Shown here: one piece after another, positions 33,809-44,866 of the stretch
How the letters are laid out: every line of letters begins with the position of its first letter
Numbering within the stretch: position 1 is the first letter of the stretch
Source of the DNA: Candidatus Altimarinota bacterium
GTDB taxonomy: Bacteria; Patescibacteriota; Gracilibacteria; BD1-5; UBA6164
Assembly (NCBI GenBank): GCA_022565555.1
Contig: JAIUMN010000002.1
Location: 1-64,000, forward strand
DNA length: 64,000 bases
Direction: 5' to 3'
The notes under the pieces: generated by a model
What the model was told of the DNA's origin: nothing
What the model saw: only the letters and a program-made list of their open reading frames with translations
The model's database searches: none
Translations under genes and position numbers: made by a program

Positions 33809-35053
33809 ATGATATTACTCGGCATTCTTCTTGATTGAAATACTATAGAGTCTGATGATTTTTGAAATAAAAATTTTGAGACTTTGATGAACAAGCACCT
33901 ATGAAAATGAAAAACCTCCTCAGAAGTTTGAAAATGATTACAGGTTATACTTAATTATAAGTCGTGACAAACACTTTGAGTACATGAGCAAATTCAGATT
34001 ACTACAGCTGTTGTAGCAATGAATGCAAAACTTATTATAGATGGAGAATCTGATACATCTGATATACCTGAAAGAGATACTGCTATACTAAATACACTTA
34101 AGACTTTTTCTATAAGGATTGAGGACTATCTCACTCAAATACATGAAGTGCTTCATGAGTCTTGAGCCCCTGAACTCTTATGTATGTTGGGGTGAAATAA
34201 ATTTTGAATATACGTAACAAAAGAGAATAATCGAACTATATATTATGTTGCTGATAGTAGGAATCCTGAGGGGAATAATTATTGATATGTCGTAACTGAG
34301 GACTGAGAATCATTTGATTCCTTAGGTGATACTGATTTTATTTACTGTCTCATAAATAACGAGTGATCAACTGATGTATGGAGCTGAACTCTTGATGCTT
34401 GATTTACACTTACGACAACTCTTAAGTGATTTGATGCAGACAATCTCTCGATTCTCCAAAAATGATTTCTATGTTATACTGAAGATGATATTTTTTATAT
34501 CTTTGATATTGCTAATGATGCTGAAGTTTTTACAATTGAAACCTCACAAATTTCTGATGCAACTGATTCCTGAAATCCAGTTGATATGTATACTTTTGCT
34601 TGAAAATCACTTTTTATATATCTATGATATGATAGTAATGGAAATGAAGTTTATTATGTGCAAGATAAAGATGATGAAATAGTGTTTAAATCATATCCAT
34701 ACCCACATCCTATTCTGACATCTCATTGATATTATGTAGCACTCTATTCTCAAGAAGAAAATAGATATTACCTCGCAAATGATAAGGATGGAATACTTAC
34801 AAAAAGTATAATTGCATTTATTGATGATGAAGATAATTACTTTTTTTGAGGAAGCTTTCCTGAAAGTATCATAAAACCAAACTGAACCTGCGAACTACGC
34901 TTTATACATGAGTTATTAGATGAAGAGTGAAACCCTACCATAAAACATTGATATATAATTTCGTGAATTGAAAGCGATGTAATACCTAAGAAAGAAAGAA
35001 AACCTATCCCAGACATACTTTCTATTGATTCACCGAGTCAATATAATCATTAA
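33809..35053 (+). CDS. Acidic beta-rich hypothetical protein
   Basis: A 414-aa acidic protein that needs the ATG at 33809; the ATG at 33801 is in another frame. It has recurring short blocks of the form YYVADSxxPEG, YYVQDKDDE, YYLANDKDG with YxYVVTEDGE, which look like repeated beta hairpins, perhaps a propeller or WG-type repeat. No signal peptide. It is very TGA-rich. The next gene begins 12 bases later and has a similar composition, so the pair is likely an operon and perhaps paralogous. Function unknown. Confidence 0.68.
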
Positions 35054-35065
35054 TATACAAAGTAA

Positions 35066-36172
35066 GTGAAACTACAGCAAATACATATTTGAAAAAATGT
35101 TTTTTCCCCGTGAGATGTAAACTCTGATCAATTTCAAGACGTATTTTCTCAAAAATTTATATCTGCAATTAATAACGATACTCTAGGATCGATTATAGCA
35201 AAGTGATATGAAATCCTCAAAAAATGAAATACTGACCCACTATGAATCACTGAGCAAGTTACTCTTGCTTGTTTTCAGATAAAGACAGATATAGATTTCA
35301 TACTTGATGATAGTACTAACTTCTCCTCACTTGTAGAAAAGCTATCACCATTACAGATAGAAGATATATATGATATCCTTACTTCCTGCACCTCTCAAAA
35401 CGATCTTGAGGAAACTCTTAGAGTTTTAAAAGTTGAGTATTTGAGAAAAAGCGATTTTGCAGACGCAGTAACTATATTTGCTGAATTAAATCTCAAGGAA
35501 ATCAAGGAAAGTGATTTAGAAATAATATGCTCTCTCTTGAGGGAATTTGAATTTGATTGAGTATTGCTTGCCACTCTTGAAAATAGAGCCGATAGGAATA
35601 TACGTATATTACGTAGGTTATGAACATCTCCATCAAAAGATGTTATTATAGAGCTTGATTGAGAAACACAATCGCCTTGGTTTTACCTTGAGTGACAGAT
35701 TTTATTACAAATGAAGGAGATAGCAGTCAATTGAGATGATAATAGTAATAAAAAGTACTATAAATGAATTACTTTTTGATGAAAAAAATGAATATTAGTT
35801 ACTTCCGGAGATTATATTTTTGCCCATGTTCTTGATATAACACATTCAGTTAACGGTAATAATGTTATCATAATAGATGATTTTCATAAAGCATGATACC
35901 ACCTTTATTTACCCGAAGAAAATATGATATTTCATCTTAATGCTACTAATATTGACTTTTATTACTGTGATATAAATAATCATAGAATAGATGAAAATAG
36001 TGATGATTTTACAGAACAAATATCAGATCCTTGAGTAAAGAAAATTATGAGAGTAATTATAGATGCTGAAAAATGATACTTTTATGATTTTAATGGGGAG
36101 GAATTTTGAAAGTTAAAAATACAAACTACAAATCTGCTTTTAGGGTATAACGCACAATCAACTCTTCACTAA
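35066..36172 (+). CDS. Hypothetical protein, partner of preceding gene
   Basis: A 368-aa acidic protein started at GTG 35066. The N-terminal half is helical (DIYDILTSCTSQNDLEETLRV). The C-terminal half has beta-type blocks like those upstream (YHLYLPEENMIFHLNATNID, YYCDINNHRIDE). No signal peptide or catalytic motif. About 30 TGAs read as Gly. A strong terminator starts on its stop codon. Function unknown. Confidence 0.65.
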
Positions 36173-36199
36173 AACCCCACTTGCAAGTGGGGTTTTTTT
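36172..36199 (+). terminator. Intrinsic terminator
   Basis: A GC-containing stem AAACCCCAC/GTGGGGTTT with TTGCAA loop and seven T, right after the 368-aa gene. Confidence 0.9.
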
Positions 36200-36237
36200 G
36201 TATATACTGCGGGTAATTATTATATTAGTATTTGACT

Positions 36238-38472
36238 GTGGCACGAAGAAAAAAATCACCTCTTACAAAACTCTCTCAAGAACATATTAATATGCTCGTC
36301 GCACTTACGGGTATTTTTTTAGCACTTATTACACTTATCTGAGATACTCAATCATTGATATGATTTTATACTTTTGATATTCTTTCAAAAACATTTTGAG
36401 AGTATTATAAACTAGTATTCTCTCCCGTACTGATACTGCTTGGGATTAAGCTTTTTACTGAGAAGACACTTCATTTTAATAGTTATCGTGCTTTTGGATT
36501 ACTCTTCTACTTCCTTTCACTTACTACTATCTTGTGAGTATTTTTTCACCCATATGAAGCGTATTTTAATCTCTATGATACTCTTATACCTCTTCTTTGA
36601 AAAGCAACTCTCCTTGCTTGTAGTATAGGACTTTGGTTTGCTTCACTCTATATCCTTTTTCGATTCTCAGTTGTTCATGCTACTATGCGGTCCACTCAAG
36701 TACTCCCAAGATTTTCCGATATCAAAGAAAGTTTTAAAGTAGAAAAAGAGCTTGCAAAAGTAAGAAAAGAGCAGAGAAGTGTACAAAAAACATGAAAAAC
36801 TCAAACTCGGGTCGAGAAAAAACTTGAAAAAGAAGCGAGTGACCTAGAAAAAAAACTCGAAGAGCTCCGTCGAGAAAAAGAGCAACTCGCTAAGATGAAA
36901 CAACCAAAACAACTTGAACTCCAAAAGCAAACACAGAGAAAGGTATCAGTGAGTGAAGGTTCATCTTCTAGTTCATCAGGTATAGCTTCACTCTTTACTA
37001 AAAAATCTCCAGAAACAGATTGAAAAACCCAAGTTCCTATAACAAACTTTAATAATTGGCAGTTACCAACAACTATGTTACTTCAGAAGCGTGACACAGA
37101 GATACGAGTTGATGATAATGAGGTTCGCACAAAGGAAATAGAGATACAAGAAAAACTCTTGCAGTTTGGTATAAGTGTTACTATGGAGTGATATAAAGTT
37201 GGACCTACAGTTATACAGTATAGACTCAAGCCTTCAAAGTGAGTAAAGCTTCAAAGTATAGTAAATCTTAAAAAAGATCTCACACTTGCACTTCATGCAA
37301 AATCTATCCGTATTCAAGCGCCTATCCCAGGACTTGGAGTTGTTGGAGTAGAAGTTCCTAACGAAGAGAGACAAGCAGTTGGACTTCGCGAGCTCTTAGA
37401 GTCTCCTCAGTTTAAAAATAAAAAACTTGAAATCCCAATCGCAATAGGAAAAGATGTCTCTTGAGACCTTGTATTTGGTGACCTCACTAAGATGCCTCAT
37501 CTCCTTGTAGCAGGACAAACTGCATCAGGAAAGTCTGTTGGGATGAACTGATTCCTCCTCTCTATGCTCTATAAGTTTTCCCCAAGTGAGCTTAAGATGA
37601 TCATGGTAGACCCAAAGCGAGTCGAGCTCTCCGTCTATAACGGAATTCCTCATCTTCTCACTCCTGTTATCACCAACCCAGAAAAGGCACTCAATGCACT
37701 CAAATGGGCAGTTGCTGAGATGCTGCGTCGCTATGATATGGCAACAAAAGTAAATGCTCGTAATCTCCTTGAGTACAACGCTAAAGTAAATAAGTCTGAA
37801 AAACTTCCATACATCGTTATAGTTATAGATGAACTCGCTGACCTCATGATGAGTGGACAAAAAAAAGAAGTCGAGGGAAGTATTGCCCGTATTGCTCAAA
37901 TGGCACGTGCTGTAGGGATGCATCTCATCGTTGCAACTCAAAGACCATCGGTTGACGTCATCACCGGTCTTATCAAAGCAAATATCCCATCACGTATTGC
38001 CTTCACCGTTGCCTCTCAGATAGACTCTCGTACTGTCATCGACAAGATGTGAGCAGAAGACCTTTTAGGACGCTGAGATATGCTCTACTATCCTACCTGA
38101 AATCTTGCTCCAGAACGTGTACAAGGAGTTCTTGTTGAAACCTGAGAAGTAGAAGCAGTAGTGAACCCGCTCAAACTTACTATTGACCCAGATATGCTTA
38201 ATAATCTCCAAGACACTTCCATCGCAGATGGTCGTAGTAACAAAGAGGGAAGTATTCTCGAAGGATACGAAGGGGATCAAGATGAGGACCCAGCTATCAT
38301 CGAAAAAGCCATACAAGTAGTCAAAGAAACTCGCAAAGGCTCCACTTCACTTATTCAACGCAAGCTCTGACTCTGATATGCTCGCGCTGCCAAGGTTCTC
38401 GATATACTCGAAGAACTCTGAGTAGTTGGGCCAGCCAATGGGAGTAAGCCAAGGGAGGTGTATGTGGATTAA
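36238..38472 (+). CDS. ftsK: DNA translocase FtsK/SpoIIIE
   Basis: Hexameric ATP-driven DNA pump for chromosome clearance at the septum. The 744-aa protein starts at GTG 36238 and has four N-terminal membrane helices (to about residue 150), a Lys/Glu-rich coiled-coil linker (170-240), and the motor. The motor has Walker A GQTASGKS (K432) and Walker [14 protein letters not shown], with the intervening [21 protein letters not shown] and later [13 protein letters not shown]-type block. The C-terminal gamma (winged-helix) domain [20 protein letters not shown] is present, so KOPS-type DNA reading is likely. TGA and GGA are mixed. Confidence 0.96.
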
Positions 38473-38510
38473 AAAAATAGATTTGCTTTTATATAGAACA
38501 TATTAATAAA

Positions 38511-40436
38511 ATGGTTAAACAAACAAAAATTGAAATAAAAGCAAAATTTCTTCAGGAGTATATCTGATTTTTTGATAGGAGTCGTCTTATAAATGTGGAA
38601 AATCAATTAATATCAGCATTAACAAATATAAAAACAAATGCAGATTCCAGCTATAATAAATCAGCTTCTATTAATTCTTTTAAAGCATTAAGTTGATTTT
38701 TTAATAATCACTTTTCGTCCGATTTTTATAATAGGTTTGATGAAGGTTTCTTTAATAATACAAACATTGAAAATATTTACGCTAAAATCATTGAGATTGA
38801 AAATTTTATAAAAAAATTAAAGACAGTTGTGGATTTTGCTTGAGAAATATTAATATACTCAACAATTGAATCAAATTCTATAAGTAGAGGATTCTTAGAA
38901 ACATTACTAAAAAATAAAAATTATACTAAAATTACTTTTAAAAAAGATTTTTCCTTAAATCCAGATTATATTAATGAAATAAGAAATGTAGAAGTACGGT
39001 GAACTTTTCAAATACTCAATTCAAAAAAAGAGATTTTAATTTGTGATTCAACATTTTATAGTGGGGAAATAGACAAGATTCAGGAATGAACTAAAATTGT
39101 ATTCAAAAATTGTAGCTTCTTAAAAAATCAATTAAATCCAATATTTAATTTCTGAAATTGCAAATGTGATGAAATTTCGATTGAATGAGGAACTATTGAA
39201 TCTATTATTAAATTTGAGAAAAATAAATGAAATAAGATAAAAATAATTAGTGTAAATACCTCTTGAATTAAAAGATGAAATATACTACTCGAAAGATTAA
39301 AAAATGTGAGTGAAATTACAATTTGATGAACTAATAAAAAATTAAAAGTTAATTCATTAGAGTTGTCCAAGGTGTATAAAACAGATTCAAGCTGACTTAT
39401 ATTACTATATAATATTGAATGTAATAATTTTATATATCATTGAAGTACAAATATACCAAAATTGTCTATATCTGGAGCAAAAATTGATAATTTAGAGTTT
39501 TCTGAAATTGATTTATGAAAATCAATGTTTAATAATTTAGAATTGTTAAACATCTATTTAAACTGAGCAAATTTAAATGAATGTATCTTAAATGATATAG
39601 ATTTTAAATGAAATTATAAACTATCTAAAAAAAGAATAATACGTATATTAGAAGATAAAAAAACTATAATTCCTGAGATTTCAAACTCAAAACTTAAAGA
39701 TAATTATAGGCAGTTGAAATTCATAATGGATAAAAATTGAAACCATACTGAAGCAAATATTTTTTATGCTAAAGAAATGGAATATTATGAGAAAACGAAG
39801 AAAATTGATAACACAACTTTTTATCAGCTTATATTAGAATTATACCAAGAAGATTTTTCTTCAGAAAAATCAAAAGAAATATGAGAAATTATGAGTCTTA
39901 AATTTAGTAAATATGTAAATGAGTTTTGAAATAATTGGTTAAAGCCAACTTTTTTATTGCTGAATTTATCTATTTTAGCAACTTTGATTCACTGAGCGCA
40001 TAGTATGCTGAGAGCGTATGGAAATGATATCAATAACGATAATATTTTTTTAATAAAATTATTGCAGCAATATGATTTAATTAGCCTTTTCTCAATATTT
40101 TTATTTATTTCGATGACATTTTTTATCTATAAATATTTTGATTTTTTTTATAAATTGTTCGAAAAAATAGTCTGACCAATTTTTGGAATAATAATTATAC
40201 TTTTTTTATTATTTATCTGAATAAAGAGTGTAATACCAAGTTTTAATTTCTTCGAAGTTTTTGCAATCTACATCAATCCTATCTGATTACTTCCAGAATA
40301 CTCTATAATCAACTGAGAAAAAGTATATATAGTTTATAACTGAATTGAACGTTTATCATTTGTAGTATATAAAATCCTATACTGAATCATTCTTTGGCAT
40401 CTTATAGTCGCAGCAAAACGAACAACCCGAAGATAA
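38511..40436 (+). CDS. Pentapeptide-like membrane protein, AT-rich
   Basis: A 641-aa protein. The middle is a run of beta-helix-like repeats with many N, I, K and S residues (NIPKLSISGAKIDNLEFSEIDL, LLNIYLNGANLNECILNDIDF), resembling pentapeptide repeats. A helical stretch (LKFIMDKNGNHTEANIFYAKEMEYYEK) leads into three or four C-terminal membrane helices. That order is seen in a widespread class of pentapeptide proteins with ion-channel-like C-termini. The gene is clearly more A/T-rich than ftsK beside it (long poly-A and poly-T, AAA/AAT codons), which hints at separate origin. Function unknown. Confidence 0.72.
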
Positions 40437-40478
40437 TTTCTATTGCCGGAGATTCTGATAATAGTTTCACGAAAGGAA

Positions 40479-40512
40479 AAAAGCATTATGCAAAATCTAC
40501 ATAATGCTTTTA
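40479..40512 (+). terminator. Intrinsic terminator
   Basis: A 12-bp stem AAAAGCATTATG/CATAATGCTTTT closing a nine-base loop, after the pentapeptide-like gene. Confidence 0.8.
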
Positions 40513-40610
40513 CTCAATGAGCTTGTGTATTTTTTGCACATACTGAATTTTCCCTTTCATCCTATAAAAAATCCTTATAATGGGTATATATAGTATATAA
40601 TAAAAGAAAT

Positions 40611-41603
40611 ATGAATAAGGGAGAAATAAAAATATTTCAGCGAGGAGAAGGGAAAACAGAGATTCAAGTACGACTTGAAAACGAAACTGTTTGGTTAAGT
40701 TTAGAACAAATAGCAAAGATTTTTTGAAAAAATAAATCTACGATATCAAGGCATATCAACAATATTTATAATACATTGGAACTACTCCCAGAGCGAACTG
40801 TTGCAAAATATGCAACAGTTCAAATAGAATGAAATAGGGAAGTATTGAGAGATATAGAGTATTATAACCTTGATATGATTATATCAGTAGGTTATCGTGT
40901 AAACTCTAAACAAGCAACGCAATTTCGTATATGGGCAACAAGCGTGTTGCGTGATTATATTACAAAAGGTTATGCTCTCAATCAAAAACGTCTCAAAGAA
41001 AAATGATACTCTGAGTTGGAGTGAGCGATTCAGCTTGTAAAAAAAGCACTTGAGAGTGGGGATATATCAAAAGACGAAGCACTAGGACTTCTTGATATCG
41101 TGACGAGTTATACTAACACTTGGCTCTTACTTCAAAAGTATGATGAAGATGATTTGCTGAGAGAAGGGAAGACAAAAGAATTGAGATATAAGCTTGATGC
41201 AAGTGAAGCACAAGATGCGCTTTTTGAACTGAAAGAAAACTTGCTTACCAAAGGTGAAGCAACAGATTTATTTGCAAAACTCAGAGAAGAGAGAGGACTT
41301 GAAGGGATATTTTGAAATATTTATCAAACATTTTGAGGACAAGACCTCTATCCAAGTCTTGAGGAAAAAGCAGCGCATTTACTCTATTTTATTATCAAAG
41401 ACCATCCATTCACCGATGGAAATAAGCGTTCTGGAGCATTTCTTTTTATCCTCTTTCTTGCAAAAAATAACATCCTCTTTGATAGTGAGTGAAATAGAAA
41501 AATCAATGATAGAGCGCTTGTAGCGATAACCCTTCTCATAGCCGAGAGTAATCCAAAAGACAAGGAGCTCATGACAACTCTTGTGCTCAATCTTATAAAT
41601 TAA
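40611..41603 (+). CDS. RhuM-Fic fusion protein
   Basis: A 330-aa two-domain protein. The N-terminal RhuM/virulence-protein domain has the DNA-binding-like TVWLSLEQIAKIFGKNKSTISRHI and the YNLDMIISVGYRVNSKQATQFRIWA block typical of the family. The C-terminal domain is Fic/Doc-like, with HPFTDGNKRSGAF (H265 in the HxFxDGNKR active site), which normally transfers AMP or phosphate to a target protein. Such proteins are often found alone or as toxin-like modules on mobile DNA. No separate antitoxin is obvious. A perfect 48-nt palindrome follows. Confidence 0.9.
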
Positions 41604-41667
41604 GGTGTGAATATATAGTGTGTAGGAAGTATATCTAATCATTGAAAATACTTTTATCTATTGCATA

Positions 41668-41715
41668 ATACTACTAAATTAATTATAATATATATTATAA
41701 TTAATTTAGTAGTAT
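41668..41715. repeat. 48-nt perfect palindrome
   Basis: Bases 41668-41691 are the exact reverse complement of 41692-41715 with no spacer. It is wholly A/T except near the ends, which carry ACTAC/GTAGT. It lies 65 bases after the RhuM-Fic stop and 38 before the next ATG. It could be a terminator, a protein-binding operator, or the trace of a mobile element. I found no second copy in the window. Confidence 0.9.
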
Positions 41716-41752
41716 ATTATCTATTTTAGATAAGTATGTAATCAATAAAAAT

Positions 41753-42295
41753 ATGGAGACTAATAATATACTTCCCGACACTCCCCAGGAACTCATGGAA
41801 TGAGTTGATTTTTTTGTTGAGGTGATAGAGTGAGAGGAGCTACCTTGAAGATTTTACGGTGATCAAAAAAGAAAATATGAAATTATTTTTAGGGGTTGTG
41901 ATGAGGCTGTACTATGATATTTATGTTGCTATATTCAAACTAGTAATATACATGCAGGTAAATATCAAAATATCGTCATAGAGCATTCTGTATCGGCTTA
42001 CAGTCAAACACATCTAAGTGATAAAATGAAGACATACTTAGAAAAAAATTGATATATTTTGTGAAAATGACTCAGTGGGTTTTGAGTTGATATGTATGGT
42101 TGGATTATTAAAAATATGGCTTTTGAAATTGAAAGTGAGAAACCCATCATACTCGTAGCAAGCGAGAGAGACAACAATCATATAATTTGGAACTTACTCA
42201 AGAGAGTTCAGGAAAGATATTCTACAATATTAGAATGAGTAAATTGATGAGATTCAGAATGATTTTACGTAGCGACAATTACTGTAAAAAAATAA
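41753..42295 (+). CDS. Hypothetical protein
   Basis: A 180-aa soluble protein, METNNILPDTPQELMEG onward, with a beta-alpha pattern: YEIIFRGCDEAVLGYLCCYI, then GKYQNIVIEHSVSAY, and LVASERDNNHIIWNLLKRV. It could be a small GNAT-like or similar fold but no cofactor motif is visible. It is convergent with the 108-aa minus-strand gene, in the accessory-looking stretch after ftsK. Confidence 0.65.
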
Positions 42296-42338
42296 TTTCT
42301 ATTTAGTTTAAAAAGAAATTATTTTTTAAAGCATGAGC

Positions 42339-42665
42339 TTATTGGGCACGATTTAGTAATTCTAATAGTCTTGTTTTGTAATTACTTACCTCACTAATAA
42401 GCTCTTCACTTAGCTGTGATTTGAAAAATATTGCCTGTTTGTCTTTTCAATCTATTAAAGCAAGAAGTACTTCTACCTCATTATGATATCCCATTTTCCA
42501 TTTTTGGAAGCTTGGGACGATTGTGTTAGATTCTTGATAATCCACAATATTTCATATATCTGTATTTCTGAGTTCATGTTGTATTCTAGACATATATCTA
42601 GAAGTTCATTTTTTTCACGAACTAAGTCATTCAAAAATATCTCAATTTACAGCATCTAAAGGCAT
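42339..42665 (-). CDS. Small hypothetical protein downstream of adk
   Basis: A 108-aa protein, MPLDAVNGDIFEG onward, basic in the first half with an Arg/Lys/Ser-rich stretch (SSGKKGTSRYMSRIQHEL), and a helical C-terminal half that could oligomerise. It starts 14 bases after adk ends and is probably cotranscribed with it. No family recognised; it might be a small regulator or ribosome-associated protein. Confidence 0.62.
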
Positions 42666-42679
42666 ATTTTTAAAATTAA

Positions 42680-43300
42680 TTATAAACTCAATTTACCTAC
42701 TAGTTCCTGAAATACCTCATCAGGACTTTGGTCAGCGTTGATCTCTATTACTCGTCACTCAGCTTTTTGCTGCTCTACTATAGGAAGCGTTATATCTCTA
42801 TAGAGCTCTATACGCTTAATAATCCCAGACTCATTATCATCAGCTCGCTGTATAAGAGTTTCTCAAGTTTTAGGATCAGTAAGTGTTCCACCTGGAAAGG
42901 TTTCTCAAGAAGTAGGGTTAAACATACGCCCAAGAAGACGGTCGCGAGCTTTTTCTTCTGAGAGCTCAAAGAGTATTACGCTATAATCAGGAAGAAGTCG
43001 GTCAAATATTTCTTTATTCCAGTCATTTCGTATAAATGCATCAAAAATGACGTTTTCATTACTATGATTATTTATAATATTTTGTACTGCATCTTCCATA
43101 ACAGCAACTCAGAGATCAGGAGATACTTGATCTCCTCGATCATATTGCTCTTGTATTTTTTTTCAGAGTTCACTTCATGAGGCTATAACTCTTCGAAACT
43201 CTCCTCACATCTCTAAAAGTTTAAAGTTGTATAGTTCAACAAGTTTTCGTGCCTGTGTTCATTTTCCAGAACCTTGTATGCCAGTAAATACGAGTTTCAT
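42680..43300 (-). CDS. adk: Adenylate kinase
   Basis: Balances AMP, ADP and ATP. The 206-aa protein has the P-loop GIQGSGKGTQ (residues 7-16, one Gly TGA), the AMP-binding region (EFRRVIASGSELG, then VIFDAFIRND replacing the usual GFPR), and a lid domain (GRMFNPTSGETFPGGTLTDP) with no zinc-binding cysteines. The DGYPR/GFPRT-type loop is altered to AFIRND, so substrate specificity could differ from standard Adk. It sits downstream of rnpB on the same strand with a terminator between. Confidence 0.9.
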
Positions 43301-43312
43301 ATATTGTAAAAT

Positions 43313-43352
43313 AAAATAAAAATATCCCCCAAAGTATAGGGAAATATTTTTA
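43313..43352 (-). terminator. Intrinsic terminator after rnpB
   Basis: Minus-strand hairpin with ATATTTCCC/GGGGGATAT stem (one small internal mismatch) and flanking A/T runs, between rnpB and adk. Confidence 0.65.
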
Positions 43353-43365
43353 GAATCAAGAAAAA

Positions 43366-43778
43366 ATTGCAAGAGTAATAAGCCGGATTCTGTACTTCGA
43401 CATCAATCTATCTAGGACTTATATCACTATAAGTCTCAAGCTGGGTATTTGTTTTTGAGGCAATAGAGAACAATGAACCTCATAGCAAACCATTCCCATT
43501 GCATCCTCAGGGGTTTACCAAGTTCAGGACAAGTCCTGCTTCATCTGTAGCATATAATCCTTACACGAAAACGAGTTTCGCAATCAAGAGTAAACACACC
43601 AAATGACTTTTCACCTTTCTCTCGCTTACACGAAATAGTATAGTCTCTGTGGCACTTTCCGTATCCCGCACTTATGTATTATTTGCGGAACCAAAGCCGT
43701 TAGCTTTCTGAGCGTTCTCGTGATGTCCGGACTTTCCTCATCCAGCTTTAGCTGAACGTAGATGTCTGCTCTTGCAGG
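43366..43778 (-). ncRNA. rnpB: RNase P RNA, bacterial type A
   Basis: Catalytic RNA that removes tRNA 5' leaders. The minus strand has the universal P4 5' block GAGGAAAGTCCGGAC (at 43718-43740) and the 3' block ACAGAATCCGGCTTAT (near 43378-43393). P1 is closed by TGCAAGAG (43769-43776) and its complement (43368-43375), which sets the ends. An internal GGTGAAAAG and a GGTAAACCCC P-loop region match bacterial type A RNase P. About 410 nt, a normal length. Followed by a terminator. Encoded alone, upstream of adk. Confidence 0.95.
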
Positions 43779-43888
43779 AGAGAGTATATAAGTTTTATGG
43801 ATTTTGTGAAGAGTTTTTTGTTATCCCATAAACACCTTGCTATATATTAATATTTTATTATATTTTATTATATATCTAAATTTTAAAT

Positions 43889-44866
43889 ATGTCTTCAATA
43901 AATTTTTTGTCAACATCATCTAAACTTCTTATATCAGAAGCAAAAGATTTATGACTCAGTGTTGAAATAATAGACGCAGATAATAATGTATTTTTTATCT
44001 GAAATTCAGAAAAAAAGATCCTCTTTAAAAATACAGATTTTTGAGTAAATAGCGCTCTATGATTTAAGCTTGTAAATGATAAATCCCTCTGTTACACCTT
44101 ACTAGAAAGAAATTGATTTCCTATAGCTAAGAGCCTCTATCTTAAAAAAGAAAATTTTAATAATTTCAAAGAATCTGATATTTCCTGATTTCTCTTCCCG
44201 CTTGTTATAAAACCTCTTTCAGAAGCTCATTGAAATGGAGTCCGAATGAATATAAGAGATTATTGAGAACTGCAAATAAAACTTGAAACATCATTTTTAG
44301 ATTACGATACCATGATTATTCAAGAACAAATCAAATGAGATGAGATACGTATGCTTGTCTTTGATAATGAAATTATTGCTGCTTACATAAGAAAACCTCC
44401 AGTTGTTACAGGAGATGGAAAACGAACTATACAAGAATTAGTAGAATATGAAAATACAACAAACCCTTTAAGATGAGAGCAATATGAAAATGTCTTAACT
44501 AGTATAGAGATAGATGATGAGGTGTTAGATACTTTAAAAAAGCAATCTCTAAATATTCTCTCAATACCGCGAGAATGACAGAATATTATTTTAAGGCGTA
44601 ATTCCAATGTTGGGACATGAGGAACATTGGTTAATGTATCAAGTATACTTCATCCGCAAGTAAAGCAATGAGTTATCGAGTCTCTTGCAGTTTTTTGATT
44701 ACATTTTGCGTGAGTTGATATCATACTTCAAGATCCTAGGAGTCCTCTTTTAAAGGAAAATTGAGTAATTTTAGAGATAAATGCAACTCCATGATTATGA
44801 GGTCATAAAGAAATGCTTTGAGTTAATTCCTGAAATCTTGTTTTAAGAAAACTATTTGGCATCTAA
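43889..44866 (+). CDS. ATP-grasp ligase-like protein
   Basis: A 325-aa protein of the ATP-grasp fold (RimK / cyanophycin-synthetase-like). It shows the substrate-side KPLSEAHGNGVRMNIRDYGEL glycine loop, IIQEQIKGDEIRMLVF, the VVTGDGKRTIQELVEY block and the metal-binding C-terminal VILEINATPGLGGHKEM. It probably forms an amide or peptide bond using ATP; the acceptor is unknown. It is convergent with a DUF1704 peptidase, overlapping it by 15 bases. ATP-grasp and DUF1704 proteins are known to be paired in many bacteria. Confidence 0.85.

Noticed and set aside
33801-33811. ATG at 33801 as start of the 414-aa gene
   Set aside because: It is in a frame that meets TAG within 20 codons; the ATG at 33809 gives the long frame.
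37525-37941. 138-codon minus-strand frame
   Set aside because: It is a shadow of the FtsK motor region, which has conserved Walker motifs on the plus strand.
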